A DNA stretch of 64,000 bases. Source: Numidum massiliense (lineage in GTDB: Bacteria; Bacillota; Bacilli; Thermoactinomycetales; Novibacillaceae). Location of the stretch: NCBI RefSeq assembly GCF_001375555.1, contig NZ_CTDZ01000009.1, forward strand, positions 799,758 to 863,757. Reading direction: 5' to 3'. The notes under the pieces are model-generated. The model was not told the origin of the DNA, ran no database searches, and was given only the letters and a program-made list of their open reading frames with translations. A program made the translations under genes and the position numbers. Shown here in pieces: positions 25,314 through 34,466 of the stretch; the stretch's first letter is position 1, and each line of letters begins with the position of its first letter.

Positions 25314-28196
25314 TTAACTGATGATCCCCATCTGCCGCGCCTTTTCCACCGCTTCAACCCGGTTCGAGACGTGCAGCTTCGAATAAATGTTGATGACGTG
25401 GCTTTTCACCGTTGCGAGTGAGATGTACAATTGTTCGCCGATTTCTCTGTTCGAAGCGCCTGTGGCCAATACTTGCATGACTTCCATCTCCCGTTGGCTC
25501 AACAAGTTTGGGGTAGATTTTTGCCCGAATAGCGTGAGGATCTCGTCAATGTATCGTTTTTCGCCTGTACTCAAGTCAGGGGCACGTTCTGTTTTTAATT
25601 GTGTTAAGTATGGTGTTAGTGTCGCTCCACCGGTTAAGACGAACGGGGCGAGAATGCGGTCGGCAAAGCTGTAGTGGATCGCTTCCTGCAGTAGATTTAA
25701 AATGTGTCGTCTGGCCTCTTTTTCCGTGCGTCGATTCGCCAATGCCGCCGATGCCGCAGTTCCCTCCGTTTCCAAGATCGCGATTTTCAAAAGGAGTGCT
25801 TCGATGAGCGGTAAGCGAATACCTCCTTTACGACACTTTTGTAGCACCTCGTCGACCGTCATTAGAGCCTGTTGCCGCTCGCCTTGGCTAAACAGTACAT
25901 GGCTGTAGGTAAGTTTTTCCGCGAATGTCGCGTGCTGTCTGTTTCCAGCGAATGTGTGTTGAAACGTCGCGACGAGATTCGGGTCAACGTCATCCACATA
26001 AAACTGGAAGGTCAGCAGCGAGGCATTATACGGGCGCTCGCGATAGACAGGATGTGTCGCCAACTCGTTTAGTGAGTCTTTAGCAGCACGTGCTTCGCCG
26101 CGCAGCAAGTAATATTCCACCTTATTGTGCAAATAGGCGTGTGCCATCGAGGGGTAATTGCTGTCCAACAATGTAGCTACCTGTCGTAAATAGCGGTCTG
26201 CCTCGTCGAGCTCCATACGCAATAAGTGAACACCGACAACTCCAAGGGCGCTGTTCCCGTGTAAGGGGACGAGGAACGGATATTTCTCGACGAGGCGAAA
26301 GATCGCGTCGTACAAAGCGGTACATTCCGTAAGTGCGCCTAGCGTTTCCTTCACTTGGGCTGTCAGGTTGAGCACAAAAAAACGGATATACGGGTTGTGC
26401 AGCCTCCGTTCGATTTGTGCCGCGCGATCGATTAACGCGAGCGTCTCGTCGTATTGATTGAGAAAATTTAAGACAGTAGCTGACGTCAAATAGACGAGTG
26501 CCTTCGTCACGTCATTGAACGCCATTTGCTCCACGTCGCGGAAAAACGATAAGTCACTGACGCGGCCGTAATCGCCGTACGTCTGGCGGTCGTCGATTAA
26601 CAAGCGGAAAAAGCCAAACAGTCGCCACGCGGGGTCGCTGTCGATTTTATCGTTCAAAGCGTGAAGCAGTGTCTGTACCTGCTCTAGTTCGAGGTGACAA
26701 TAATGATAAAATAGTCGCTGGAACATCATTTCTTTGTTATCAAGTATTTCTGCGGGAGGCACTTGTTTTAAATACGTCCAAGCGGTGACCGGGTGGCGCA
26801 TGTTGCCGATGAGTCGCAACGCTTCCGTATAATTGTCGCAGGCGAAAAAATGGCGCACGCTCTCCTCCAAGTCGCCCGCCTTTTCATAAGCTCTTGCCGC
26901 CCGTTCACGCAGTACTTGCTGTTCCAGTGTATCTAGTTCGGTAAACTTCAGTTGCAAAAATTCGCAGAACAAATAGTGGTAGCGATAAATACTATTCTTT
27001 TCGTCGACGGTGACGAGAAATAAGTTTTTTTGCGTCAGCCGATCGAGAAGGCGCTGGGCATCGGTACGCTGGAGTAAGCTGTTGCACACAGTCGCATCAA
27101 AGTAGCTTAAGATCGACGTGCGAATCAGAAAGTGCCGTTCGTCTCGATCGACGGAAGATAAAATCTCATTAGACAAATACTCGCCGACGTGTTTATTTAA
27201 CCCGCTAATTTCGCGCATTGGCGTCCGGTTTTTATTCGCCATCGCTAAAGCGATGAGTTGCAAACCGCCGACCCATCCTTCCGACAGCTGTTTCATCTTC
27301 TCGGCCGTTTCCCCAACGACGTCAATTTGCAGCGTGTGTTGTAAAAAAGCGTCTGCTTCCGCAGGTGACAGTTTAAGTTCTTCCTCGCCAATCTCCATCA
27401 CCTGGCCAGCAATCGTCAAGTCGCCTAAATACACGTTCGGCTCTTCTCGCGTGACGAGCACGAGATGGATGTTAGGAGAGGAATACTTTAGGAAAAATTG
27501 CAGCGTGTACAGTAAAAGCGGATCGTCAATGTGGTGAAAATCGTCAAGGACAATTGTCAAGTGGCCGGTGGGCTCAAGAGCGTTGACGAGAATGGCGACT
27601 ATTTTTTCCAGTTCTTGCTGCTGCACCATGGCGTCGAAGGAAGACAAAATATGCTCACCTTGCGCACCAAGCTCGTCATAGAGGACGGTGAGCATATAGT
27701 GCCAAAAGGAAAATGGGTCGTTATTTTCTTTATCTAACGTGATCCATTTCCAGTTGTTGCGTCCGCCACCGTCCTGCGTGAAACCGTTGTGTGCTAAACC
27801 ATCCGGCACACAACCGTCCTGTGGATCACCACTGCCCGGCGAATAAACATCCGGCACACCACCGTCTTGTGGACAACCACCGCCCGGCGAATAACCATCC
27901 GGCACACAACCGTCCTGTGGATCACCACTGCCTGGCGAATAACCGTCCTGCACATCGCTGTCTTGCACACCACTGCCTGGCGAATAACCGTCCGGCACAC
28001 CGCCGCTGTGTTTGCCTTCGTGAATAAAGGAGGCGAGCAGTGTCGACTTTCCGCTGCCAGCACCTCCTTGGACGACAACGACTTTGTAGTCTGTCGCCCG
28101 CGCTAACTTTGCAAACAACTCGTGCCGGATAATAAAATGTTTGCGAGGTATCGGTATTTTTATTTTGGCCGTAATCAAGGGCAACCTGTCGGGCAT
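25314..28196 (-). CDS. LAL/MalT-type LuxR-family regulator with an internal minisatellite
   Basis: A very large (about 960 aa) ATP-dependent activator. An N-terminal STAND NTPase has Walker A QGGAGSGKSTLL and Walker B-like LTIVLDDFHHI, followed by a helical TPR-like middle, and a C-terminal LuxR helix-turn-helix LLSQREMEVMQVLATGASNREIGEQLYISLATVKSHVINIYSKL. Between Walker A and KWITLDKENNDPFSFWHYM, where family members have only a short linker, lies a roughly 90-residue insert of about four 15-16-residue repeats (DGYSPGSGDPQDGCVP type). The ATG at 28196 follows AAGGTG and a TATAAT lies 40 bases upstream, so the longer frame is rejected. It follows an ABC-2 transporter operon on the same strand, the likely target. 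Confidence 0.88.
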   Translation of the reverse strand: MPDRLPLITAKIKIPIPRKHFIIRHELFAKLARATDYKVVVVQGGAGSGKSTLLASFIHEGKHSGGVPDGYSPGSGVQDSDVQDGYSPGSGDPQDGCVPDGYSPGGGCPQDGGVPDVYSPGSGDPQDGCVPDGLAHNGFTQDGGGRNNWKWITLDKENNDPFSFWHYMLTVLYDELGAQGEHILSSFDAMVQQQELEKIVAILVNALEPTGHLTIVLDDFHHIDDPLLLYTLQFFLKYSSPNIHLVLVTREEPNVYLGDLTIAGQVMEIGEEELKLSPAEADAFLQHTLQIDVVGETAEKMKQLSEGWVGGLQLIALAMANKNRTPMREISGLNKHVGEYLSNEILSSVDRDERHFLIRTSILSYFDATVCNSLLQRTDAQRLLDRLTQKNLFLVTVDEKNSIYRYHYLFCEFLQLKFTELDTLEQQVLRERAARAYEKAGDLEESVRHFFACDNYTEALRLIGNMRHPVTAWTYLKQVPPAEILDNKEMMFQRLFYHYCHLELEQVQTLLHALNDKIDSDPAWRLFGFFRLLIDDRQTYGDYGRVSDLSFFRDVEQMAFNDVTKALVYLTSATVLNFLNQYDETLALIDRAAQIERRLHNPYIRFFVLNLTAQVKETLGALTECTALYDAIFRLVEKYPFLVPLHGNSALGVVGVHLLRMELDEADRYLRQVATLLDSNYPSMAHAYLHNKVEYYLLRGEARAAKDSLNELATHPVYRERPYNASLLTFQFYVDDVDPNLVATFQHTFAGNRQHATFAEKLTYSHVLFSQGERQQALMTVDEVLQKCRKGGIRLPLIEALLLKIAILETEGTAASAALANRRTEKEARRHILNLLQEAIHYSFADRILAPFVLTGGATLTPYLTQLKTERAPDLSTGEKRYIDEILTLFGQKSTPNLLSQREMEVMQVLATGASNREIGEQLYISLATVKSHVINIYSKLHVSNRVEAVEKARQMGIIS
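27804..27992. repeat. In-frame 48-bp minisatellite inside the LAL regulator gene
   Basis: Three 48-bp units (27804-27851, 27852-27899, 27900-27947) and a 45-bp variant (27948-27992), all multiples of three, encoding the Gly/Ser/Pro/Asp-rich insert after Walker A. Confidence 0.85.
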
Positions 28197-28288
28197 AACT
28201 ATCACCTTTGTTCCACTTACTTCGTCACCGTCTATTATATCGCACACGGCCTGTTAGATGACACATCATGCACACACATTCGCATCCG

Positions 28289-29626
28289 TTAATAATTGCC
28301 TGTGCGGAATTTACGGGCACAGATGACTACACCTACCGCAAAGGACACAGCGACAAAAAGGAGGACGTAACTGATCTCCCCCACATAGTCGGCGAGGGGA
28401 GCCTGCCGTTCGAAACCTTGTGCTAACGTCATCACGTGTTTTTGCGGCAGGACATGGCTCACATATGCGATCGCGCTGTCCTTCGCTAGCGCGAAAAAGC
28501 TTCCGGACAAGAGCGACGTCAAAATAATGACAGACGAACCGAAGGAGAAAATGTTATCCGCTTTTTCCATCGCCGCCGTGACGACTAGCGCAAAAGCGGA
28601 AGACAAAAGCGCGAGTAGTGCCAATAAAAACGCGTACTCGCCGTACGTAAAGCCGATGTCGAGGCGGAACACTTCTTTAGTAGCGACCAGTAAAGCGAGA
28701 GACGGCACAAAGACGAACGCAAAAGTAAACGCGTATTGTGCCGCAAGATAGCGCCCGATGCCAGCGGGAGAGGTGGCTATGCGCTTAAACGTCCCCTTTT
28801 GTTTGTCTGCAGTGAAAAAATCCATGAACAGTAGACCACCCAACAAAATGAACATGACGAGATACCCGACAATGTTCGCGCCGATGCCGCGTGTCGCCTC
28901 TTCCGGACTTGCGTTACCAGCAGTCGTCAACGGATCAGATTTTGATTTTACTCGTGATTTAGTGTCTTGTGATGCAGGAAGTGTGGCTTTTGTCGCAGGA
29001 AGCGTTAGTGCCTGCAGCAGCTTCGTCTTGAAGGCGACGCTTTTGACTGTGAAAACTTCGATCTCGCCTCGAGCGCTAACGTCACGATCGCTAGCACCAC
29101 GATTGCTAACGTCACGATCACTAACGTCACGATCGCTAACGTCACGATCGCTAACGTCACGATTGCTAACACCACGATTGCTAACGTCACGATTGCCAAG
29201 GAGGATGACGGCGTCATATTTATTCCGCACGAGAGTGGATAGCGGCGGAGCTTCCTGCATGACGTCGACATTAAAGCGAGCGGACCGCAACTGCTGGAGT
29301 AACTTTTCTTTCGATGGTCCGACTTGCGGTATACGCGATTTTTCTAACGTTTCGTCGGACGTCCTTTGCGCTTTTTGACCGTGTCCTAATCGACCGTCTC
29401 CCGACTGCTCTCGCCCGCGTTCGCTCACTTCTTTGTACCAAGTAGGAAGAGCTCCACCGTCGACAAGGGCGATGTTGCCCTTGACTTCGAAATGGGACGT
29501 AAAGTAAATCGCGAGAATGATCGGGAGTAGAGTCATGATTGCTGTTGTGAGCATGTAGCTGCGATTAGCAAGGGCACGCCACACATTATTCTTCACAATT
29601 GTCAGCATTGTTAGCGTCGCTTTCAT
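28289..29626 (-). CDS. ABC-2-type permease with large extracellular domain and internal repeats
   Basis: A 445-aa ABC-2 permease. Helix 1 (about 23-42) is followed by an outside domain of some 200 residues, then about five helices (GYLVMFILLGGLLFMDFF onwards), an architecture seen in LnrM/N and YhgE-like exporters. The outside domain starts with the typical IALVDGG and contains YDAVILLG. Just after that, eight 5-residue repeats (NRDVS/DRDVS/NRGVS) are inserted. Start codon overlaps the preceding permease by four bases. It is the third gene of an ATPase-permease-permease operon, with the LAL regulator gene next. Confidence 0.87.
   Translation of the reverse strand: MKATLTMLTIVKNNVWRALANRSYMLTTAIMTLLPIILAIYFTSHFEVKGNIALVDGGALPTWYKEVSERGREQSGDGRLGHGQKAQRTSDETLEKSRIPQVGPSKEKLLQQLRSARFNVDVMQEAPPLSTLVRNKYDAVILLGNRDVSNRGVSNRDVSDRDVSDRDVSDRDVSNRGASDRDVSARGEIEVFTVKSVAFKTKLLQALTLPATKATLPASQDTKSRVKSKSDPLTTAGNASPEEATRGIGANIVGYLVMFILLGGLLFMDFFTADKQKGTFKRIATSPAGIGRYLAAQYAFTFAFVFVPSLALLVATKEVFRLDIGFTYGEYAFLLALLALLSSAFALVVTAAMEKADNIFSFGSSVIILTSLLSGSFFALAKDSAIAYVSHVLPQKHVMTLAQGFERQAPLADYVGEISYVLLFVAVSFAVGVVICARKFRTGNY
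29075..29194. repeat. In-frame 15-bp minisatellite, eight units
   Basis: Eight 15-bp units of the type GCTAACGTCACGATC with few variants, encoding the NRDVS/DRDVS repeats of the permease. Confidence 0.9.
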
Positions 29627-30393
29627 ACGTAATCCTCCACCTTAAACGTCCGTTTACAGCCAATGAGCAGCAGGACAAATCCGCTGAAGAGCACCGCGAT
29701 CGTCGGTGCGAACAAGCTAAAATCGCCATCGTAAACGATGCGGAACAACCCTTCGGCCACCCATTTGACGGGGGAAAAGTATGACACCGTTTCCGCCGTT
29801 TTTCCAAAGCTGTCGAGGGAAAAGAACAAGCCGCCAGCGAGTGCGAGTACGTTGTTGCACGTACTTAAAATTTTGTTCGCTAGCTCCTCGCTTTTAAAGA
29901 GGCAACAAAAAAACACGCCAAGGCTAGACGAAAAAAGATTGAACACAAGTATGACCGCGACCAAATAGATGGCATGTTCCCCGCCTAAATGAACGCCGAG
30001 TGCACGGTCGAGCAAGAGTAGCAGCCCGAGATTGCAGCAAAACGTAAATAGAAATGTCGCTGTAATTTTTGAAAGGTAAATGTATGACGGGGGGATGGGG
30101 GCGTACATAACGCGCAAATTACTCGTTTTCAAACTTTGTTCCATGAAGCTGTTCGCGGCTGTGATCGACACGTTGAGCACAGTGAAAATTAGTATCGTAA
30201 TCCCGTAATAGTCGTAGGCGGTAATCTCCGCTGCCCCGTAATAATCCTTCGTCAAGTAGCCGAGCACGACAACGAGTAGCAGGGGGGCGACCGTATTCGT
30301 CATTAGCAGCACGGGATTACAGACGATGCCTGCGATGTCTCGCCGCACAATTGTCCAAAAACGGTATAAGGCGCTTAAACGTTCATCACTCAT
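29623..30393 (-). CDS. ABC-2-type permease
   Basis: A 256-aa permease with six hydrophobic helices; NLRVMYAPIPPSYIYLSK and YFSPVKWVAEGLFRIVYDG are typical of drug/linearmycin-type exporters. The ATG follows AGGAGGGG at good spacing, 14 bases after the ATPase stop. Its stop overlaps the next permease by four bases (ATGA), so both membrane subunits are made together and probably form a heterodimer. It lacks the big outside domain of its partner. Confidence 0.88.
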   Translation of the reverse strand: MSDERLSALYRFWTIVRRDIAGIVCNPVLLMTNTVAPLLLVVVLGYLTKDYYGAAEITAYDYYGITILIFTVLNVSITAANSFMEQSLKTSNLRVMYAPIPPSYIYLSKITATFLFTFCCNLGLLLLLDRALGVHLGGEHAIYLVAVILVFNLFSSSLGVFFCCLFKSEELANKILSTCNNVLALAGGLFFSLDSFGKTAETVSYFSPVKWVAEGLFRIVYDGDFSLFAPTIAVLFSGFVLLLIGCKRTFKVEDYV

Positions 30394-30407
30394 GTCCGTT
30401 ACCCCTC

Positions 30408-31358
30408 CTAATTTCTTAACGTTCGGCCCGTTAAATTGAGGAAAACCATTTCCAAACTAGGCGCTACACTTGTGATATTGTTGATTTTTCGTCCATTATT
30501 CATTAAACAGACGATAATTTTATCTAAATTTTCCACCCCGGCTAGCGTTGCCACTTCGATGAGCTCGCCCTTGATGGCGACTTTTTTTACCCCTTCGATA
30601 CGGAATAGTTCGTCTTCCGGTACCCGCTTCACGTCATCGACGGCTACGCGGTACAGTTTTTCCTTAGCGAGGCGCTCTTTTAACTGCTGCTTCGTTCCTT
30701 CAGCAATAATCTTGCCGTGGTCGATAATGACGATGCGGCTAGAAATTTCCTCCACCTCCTCCATGTAATGGGTCGTATAAATGACGGTTGTGCCGGTTTT
30801 GCGCAGCTGTTTGATCGATTGCAAAATGTGGTGGCGCGACTGCGGATCGATGCCGACGGTCGGTTCATCCATAATGATCACTTGGGGCTCGTGGGCGATG
30901 GCACAGGCGATGTTGAGCCGTCGTTTCATCCCGCCGGAGAACGTTTTTGGTTTGTCGTTTTTGCGCGCCGTCAAACCGACGAAGGCGAGTGCTTTAGCGA
31001 CGCGTTCGTTTAACACTTTGCCGCGCAGTCCGTAAAGAGAGGCAAAGAAGCGCACGTTTTTTTCCGCGGATACGTCTTCGTAAATGGCCAAATCTTGGGG
31101 GACGATGCCGAGCTGCCGCTTGAAGCGAGCCTTGACGTTCTCTACCTTTTCTCCTTGGAAGCTGATTTCCCCCCGGTCGTAGGACAGTGCAGTCGACAAA
31201 ATGTTAATGACGGTGCTTTTGCCAGCGCCATTTGGCCCTAGAAAACAGAGGATTTCTCCGGCGTGTACGTCGAACGAGAGGCCGTCCAACGCTTTTTTTT
31301 GCTGGAAAGACTTCGTTAAATGTTTGACTTCGACAATCGGTGTGTCATTCGGTGTCAT
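30408..31358 (-). CDS. ABC transporter ATP-binding protein (drug-exporter class)
   Basis: A 316-aa ATPase of the DrrA/LnrL class. Walker A GPNGAGKST, signature FSGGMKRRLNIACAI, Walker B VIIMDEPTVGIDPQSR, switch His in YTTHYMEEVEEI, and a C-terminal extension (about 80 aa) typical of antibiotic exporters. The ATG follows AAAGGAG. It is the first gene of the operon (ATPase, permease, permease), whose upstream region holds a palindrome plus repeat array. Export of an amphiphilic antibiotic or lipid-like compound is the family norm; the actual substrate is unknown. Confidence 0.9.
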   Translation of the reverse strand: MTPNDTPIVEVKHLTKSFQQKKALDGLSFDVHAGEILCFLGPNGAGKSTVINILSTALSYDRGEISFQGEKVENVKARFKRQLGIVPQDLAIYEDVSAEKNVRFFASLYGLRGKVLNERVAKALAFVGLTARKNDKPKTFSGGMKRRLNIACAIAHEPQVIIMDEPTVGIDPQSRHHILQSIKQLRKTGTTVIYTTHYMEEVEEISSRIVIIDHGKIIAEGTKQQLKERLAKEKLYRVAVDDVKRVPEDELFRIEGVKKVAIKGELIEVATLAGVENLDKIIVCLMNNGRKINNITSVAPSLEMVFLNLTGRTLRN

Positions 31359-31411
31359 AATGTGATGCTCCTTTCACGATTTATCTTAAACGGTATGCGC
31401 ATAAAAAAAAT

Positions 31412-31471
31412 CAACCGATCGGTTGATTACAGCGGTTGATTGCAGCGGTTGATTGCAGAAGTTGATTTCAC
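31412..31471. promoter_or_regulatory. Palindrome and four 13-bp iterons upstream of the ABC operon
   Basis: The perfect palindrome CAACCGATCGGTTG (31412-31425) runs into four direct 13-bp units (CGGTTGATTACAG, CGGTTGATTGCAG twice, AAGTTGATTTCAC; 31420-31471). They lie 54 bases upstream of the ATPase start, in the divergent gap to the acylase gene. Array structure fits cooperative binding by an activator such as the LAL protein, or a TetR-like repressor at the palindrome. Which one is unknown. Confidence 0.55.
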
Positions 31472-31473
31472 TC

Positions 31474-31526
31474 GTTTTTCTCCCATGGTTGAGCGATATG
31501 TTTTTCTTCCCAACGTTGAGCGATAT
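31474..31526. repeat. Two 26-27-bp imperfect direct repeats
   Basis: Units start GTTTTTCTCCCATGG and GTTTTTCTTCCCAACG and both end in TTGAGCGATAT. They continue the repeat-rich control region between the divergent ABC and acylase genes. Confidence 0.7.
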
Positions 31527-31665
31527 ATTGTATGATACTTATACATCGCTATATTTCGCTTAGTACGACGTCTTCACACGCGGGAGGGTCTTAGGAGGCC
31601 GGCATTGACGGTTGGCGATCCGAAACATGCGATAGTAGTGACGATTTCTGAAAAGGGGGAGTGTA

Positions 31666-34152
31666 ATGAACGGTACACCTGTGACTATGCCCACTAGGAC
31701 GAAACAAAGAAGGAAAATACTCAAGTGGGTCGCCTGGCCACTTGCCGTCGTTCTATTTCTTGTTGCAGTTGCTAGTTTGGGCGGTTATTGGTACGTCACG
31801 CGCAGCTTACCTGCAACGAAAGGAGAGAAGTCCGTTTCCGAGTTGCACCAACCGGTTGCTGTCACTCGCGATGCGCGGGGCGTGGCAAAAATTGTTGCTG
31901 CCGATTTAGAAGATTTGTTTACGATTCAAGGGTATACGGTGGCGCAAGATCGGCTGTTTCAAATGGATTTGACGCGGCGCGCGGCAAGTGGCACGATTTC
32001 CGAAGTCGTCGGGGAAAGCGCGCTAGAGATGGACCGCTTTTTCCGCGTGTACGGTATGCACCGCATGACGGAAGGAATGGCAGCGAAGCTGGACGTGGAA
32101 ACGCGCCAAGCGGTCGACGCTTACGTGCGGGGCGTGAATATGTACATAGAGGAGTCGTTCGGAGCGAACAAGCAACCGATGGAGTTTAAGGTGCTCGGCT
32201 ACCAGCCGAAGCCTTGGACGATTGACGATACGTTTTTGGTCATTAAGTATATGGGGTATATGTTAGCTGGCAATTATAACGAGGAGCTCCTTCACTACCA
32301 TTTACTAAAAACGTTAGGCGAAGACGGCAAGGCATTGTTACCCTATTACGACGAAGCGCTTTTTCCGACGATCGATCGCCATAACGAATCGCCGTTTTCC
32401 AAACAAGCGCTAGACCGACTGGCGGCCTTTGCACCGCCGCCTCACAACGGGAGCAATAACTGGGTCATTTCTGGCAAGCTGTCAGAATCGGGCTTTCCGT
32501 TAATCGGTAATGACCCCCATCTCGAGTTAGCTATTCCAGGTATTTGGTACCAGACTCATTTGCAACTTAAGGGCGATTTTCAAGCGGTTGGCGTAACGGT
32601 GCCCGGGGTGCCGGGTGTCGTGCTCGGGCATAACGAACAGATGGCATGGGGCGTGACGTCGTTGATGGCGGATACGCAAGACCTTTTCCTCGAGCGCGTT
32701 CATCCAGAGAAGCCTTCGTTTTACCTTTTTGGCGACAAATGGGAAGAAGCAGAACGGATTAAAGAAGTGATCGCAGTTAAAGATGGCGAGCCACACGTCG
32801 AATGGGTAGAAGTGACCCGCAACGGGCCGATCATTAATAAAGTTGTGAAAAAAGAAGGGCCGTACCAAGCGATCTCCCTTGCGTGGAGCGGCAGAGAACC
32901 GGGCTCGGAATTGAATGCGATGCTGCAATTTTTGCGGGCTAAAGACGTGCACGAGTTCTCCGACAGTTTGGATGGCTTTGTGACGCCGGCGTTAAATTGG
33001 GTATTCGCCGACCGGGACGGCAATATTGCTTATCGGGGGCAAGGCTTAATTCCGATTCGGAAAAAAGGGGACGGCTCGCTGCCCGTGCCGGGTTGGGATC
33101 CGCGTTATCAATGGGCGGGCTTTATCCCTAACCGCGAGTTGCCGCAGGTGATCAACCCGGAAAAAGGGTACGTAATTACGGCGAACAATAAACCGGTTGA
33201 TGACGATTACCCGTACGTGATCAATCGCAACTTTCATCCGTATCGGGCAGAACGGTTAACGGAAATTGTGGAGGAAGCGATTGCCGCTAATAAGAAGATC
33301 ACGGTCGACACAATGCGAGATATGCAAGTGGACTTTACGAATACGCAGGCGCGGGCGCTACTGCCCCATGTACTCAGCGCGTTAAAAGCAAACAAAAAAC
33401 AGTTGTCGTCAAGCGAACAAGAGGCGGTTGTGCTACTGGAAGGTTGGGACTTTGTCGAAAGTGCGTCATCTCCGGAGGCACTGATTTGGCACTTATGGTA
33501 CGACCGGTTTATGGACGCGGTCGAGGAGCGACTCGGCAAGCGGCTCATCTCTTCACTCGTCGTCCACCGCTTAATGACAGAGGCAGAACGACCTGCGTTT
33601 AAAAAACTTTGGAATGGAGGATATTCAGCGGGGGCCGGTGCAAAGGGGCAGTCATCTGCTTCAGCGTCGGACACATCTGTAGCTGCCTCGGCACCGAAAG
33701 AACAGTCGTTTCAAACGGTTGCCTTGCAAGCGTTTCAGGCTGCCGTTGCACAAGCTGTCGACCTGCAAGGCAAAGACCCGCAAAAATGGGCTTGGGGCAA
33801 GTGGCACCGACTCGAGCTGAAGCACCCGCTCGGTGCGGTAAAGCCACTGAATCTTTTATTTAATCGCGGCAGTTGGTCGCTCGGGGGGAGTTCTGCGACG
33901 CCCGGGGCGAACGGTTACGATTTAGAGACAGGTGTGGTCAATCACGGCGGTGGCTGGCGCATGGCGGGAGATTTAGCGCGGATGGACACGTTCTACGATA
34001 TATTGTTGCCCGGGCAGTCGGGACAAGTCTTTTCCCCATATTACGCCGATCAAATAAACGATTGGGTCGCAGGGAAATTACAACCGATGGTTTGGGAGAC
34101 AGAGATAGAGCCTCAGGCCGAGACGATCCTTTATAAACCAGCAAAGCAGTAA
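31666..34152 (+). CDS. Penicillin acylase family protein (membrane-anchored Ntn hydrolase)
   Basis: An 828-aa precursor of the penicillin G acylase/AHL acylase class, which hydrolyses amide bonds of acylated compounds. One N-terminal helix (about 20-45) anchors or exports it. The autoprocessing point is visible: HNGSNNWVISG with the nucleophile Ser at about 263 becoming the N-terminus of the beta subunit; the preceding part is the alpha subunit. NDPHLELAIPGIWYQTHL, GVPGVVLGHNEQMAWGVT and ANNKPVDDDY are family motifs. A Ser/Ala-rich stretch (about 660-685) is extra. The ATG follows AAAAGGGGGAG. It is divergent from the ABC exporter operon. The natural substrate is unknown. Confidence 0.93.
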   Translation: MNGTPVTMPTRTKQRRKILKWVAWPLAVVLFLVAVASLGGYWYVTRSLPATKGEKSVSELHQPVAVTRDARGVAKIVAADLEDLFTIQGYTVAQDRLFQMDLTRRAASGTISEVVGESALEMDRFFRVYGMHRMTEGMAAKLDVETRQAVDAYVRGVNMYIEESFGANKQPMEFKVLGYQPKPWTIDDTFLVIKYMGYMLAGNYNEELLHYHLLKTLGEDGKALLPYYDEALFPTIDRHNESPFSKQALDRLAAFAPPPHNGSNNWVISGKLSESGFPLIGNDPHLELAIPGIWYQTHLQLKGDFQAVGVTVPGVPGVVLGHNEQMAWGVTSLMADTQDLFLERVHPEKPSFYLFGDKWEEAERIKEVIAVKDGEPHVEWVEVTRNGPIINKVVKKEGPYQAISLAWSGREPGSELNAMLQFLRAKDVHEFSDSLDGFVTPALNWVFADRDGNIAYRGQGLIPIRKKGDGSLPVPGWDPRYQWAGFIPNRELPQVINPEKGYVITANNKPVDDDYPYVINRNFHPYRAERLTEIVEEAIAANKKITVDTMRDMQVDFTNTQARALLPHVLSALKANKKQLSSSEQEAVVLLEGWDFVESASSPEALIWHLWYDRFMDAVEERLGKRLISSLVVHRLMTEAERPAFKKLWNGGYSAGAGAKGQSSASASDTSVAASAPKEQSFQTVALQAFQAAVAQAVDLQGKDPQKWAWGKWHRLELKHPLGAVKPLNLLFNRGSWSLGGSSATPGANGYDLETGVVNHGGGWRMAGDLARMDTFYDILLPGQSGQVFSPYYADQINDWVAGKLQPMVWETEIEPQAETILYKPAKQ

Positions 34153-34226
34153 ATGAAGCCATGTATGCCGCAGTCGCGCCCGCGCCTCACCTGAACAGGG
34201 TGCGCCGCATAGCTCACCACAAAAAA

Positions 34227-34255
34227 ACTGCCCCTAACGTAGCGTTAAGGGCAGT
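34227..34255 (-). terminator. Terminator of the cold-shock gene (bidirectional)
   Basis: ACTGCCCCTAACG / CGTTAAGGGCAGT, 3-base loop, with one wobble. Minus strand continues with seven T, so it ends the csp transcript; it can also stop the acylase transcript. Confidence 0.9.
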
Positions 34256-34265
34256 TTCGTTTAGC

Positions 34266-34466
34266 TTACAGCTTGGTGACATCTTCGGCTTGCGGGCCGC
34301 GATTTCCTTCAACGACGTTGAATTGAACGCGTTGACCTTCGTCTAACGATTTGAAGCCTTCGCCGTTAATCGCGCTGTAGTGTACGAACACGTCGCCGCC
34401 GCCTTCAATTTCGATAAAGCCGTAGCCTTTTTCAGCGTTAAACCATTTAACTGTACCTGTTTCCAT
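34266..34466 (-). CDS. Cold-shock protein, CspA/CspB family
   Basis: A 66-aa single-stranded nucleic acid-binding OB-fold protein acting as RNA chaperone. It starts [10 protein letters not shown] and contains RNP1 (KGYGFIEI) and RNP2 (VFVHYSAI), with all aromatic contacts present. Ribosome site GGAGGTGA. The gene is preceded by a long leader (about 130 bases) as in most csp genes, and followed by an intrinsic terminator. Confidence 0.97.
   Translation of the reverse strand: METGTVKWFNAEKGYGFIEIEGGGDVFVHYSAINGEGFKSLDEGQRVQFNVVEGNRGPQAEDVTKL

Noticed and set aside
27780..28100. Long frames in other phases over the LAL minisatellite (His/Asn/Ala- or Arg/Val-rich)
   Set aside because: They are by-products of a repeat unit length divisible by three, which leaves all frames open; the regulator frame is the conserved one.
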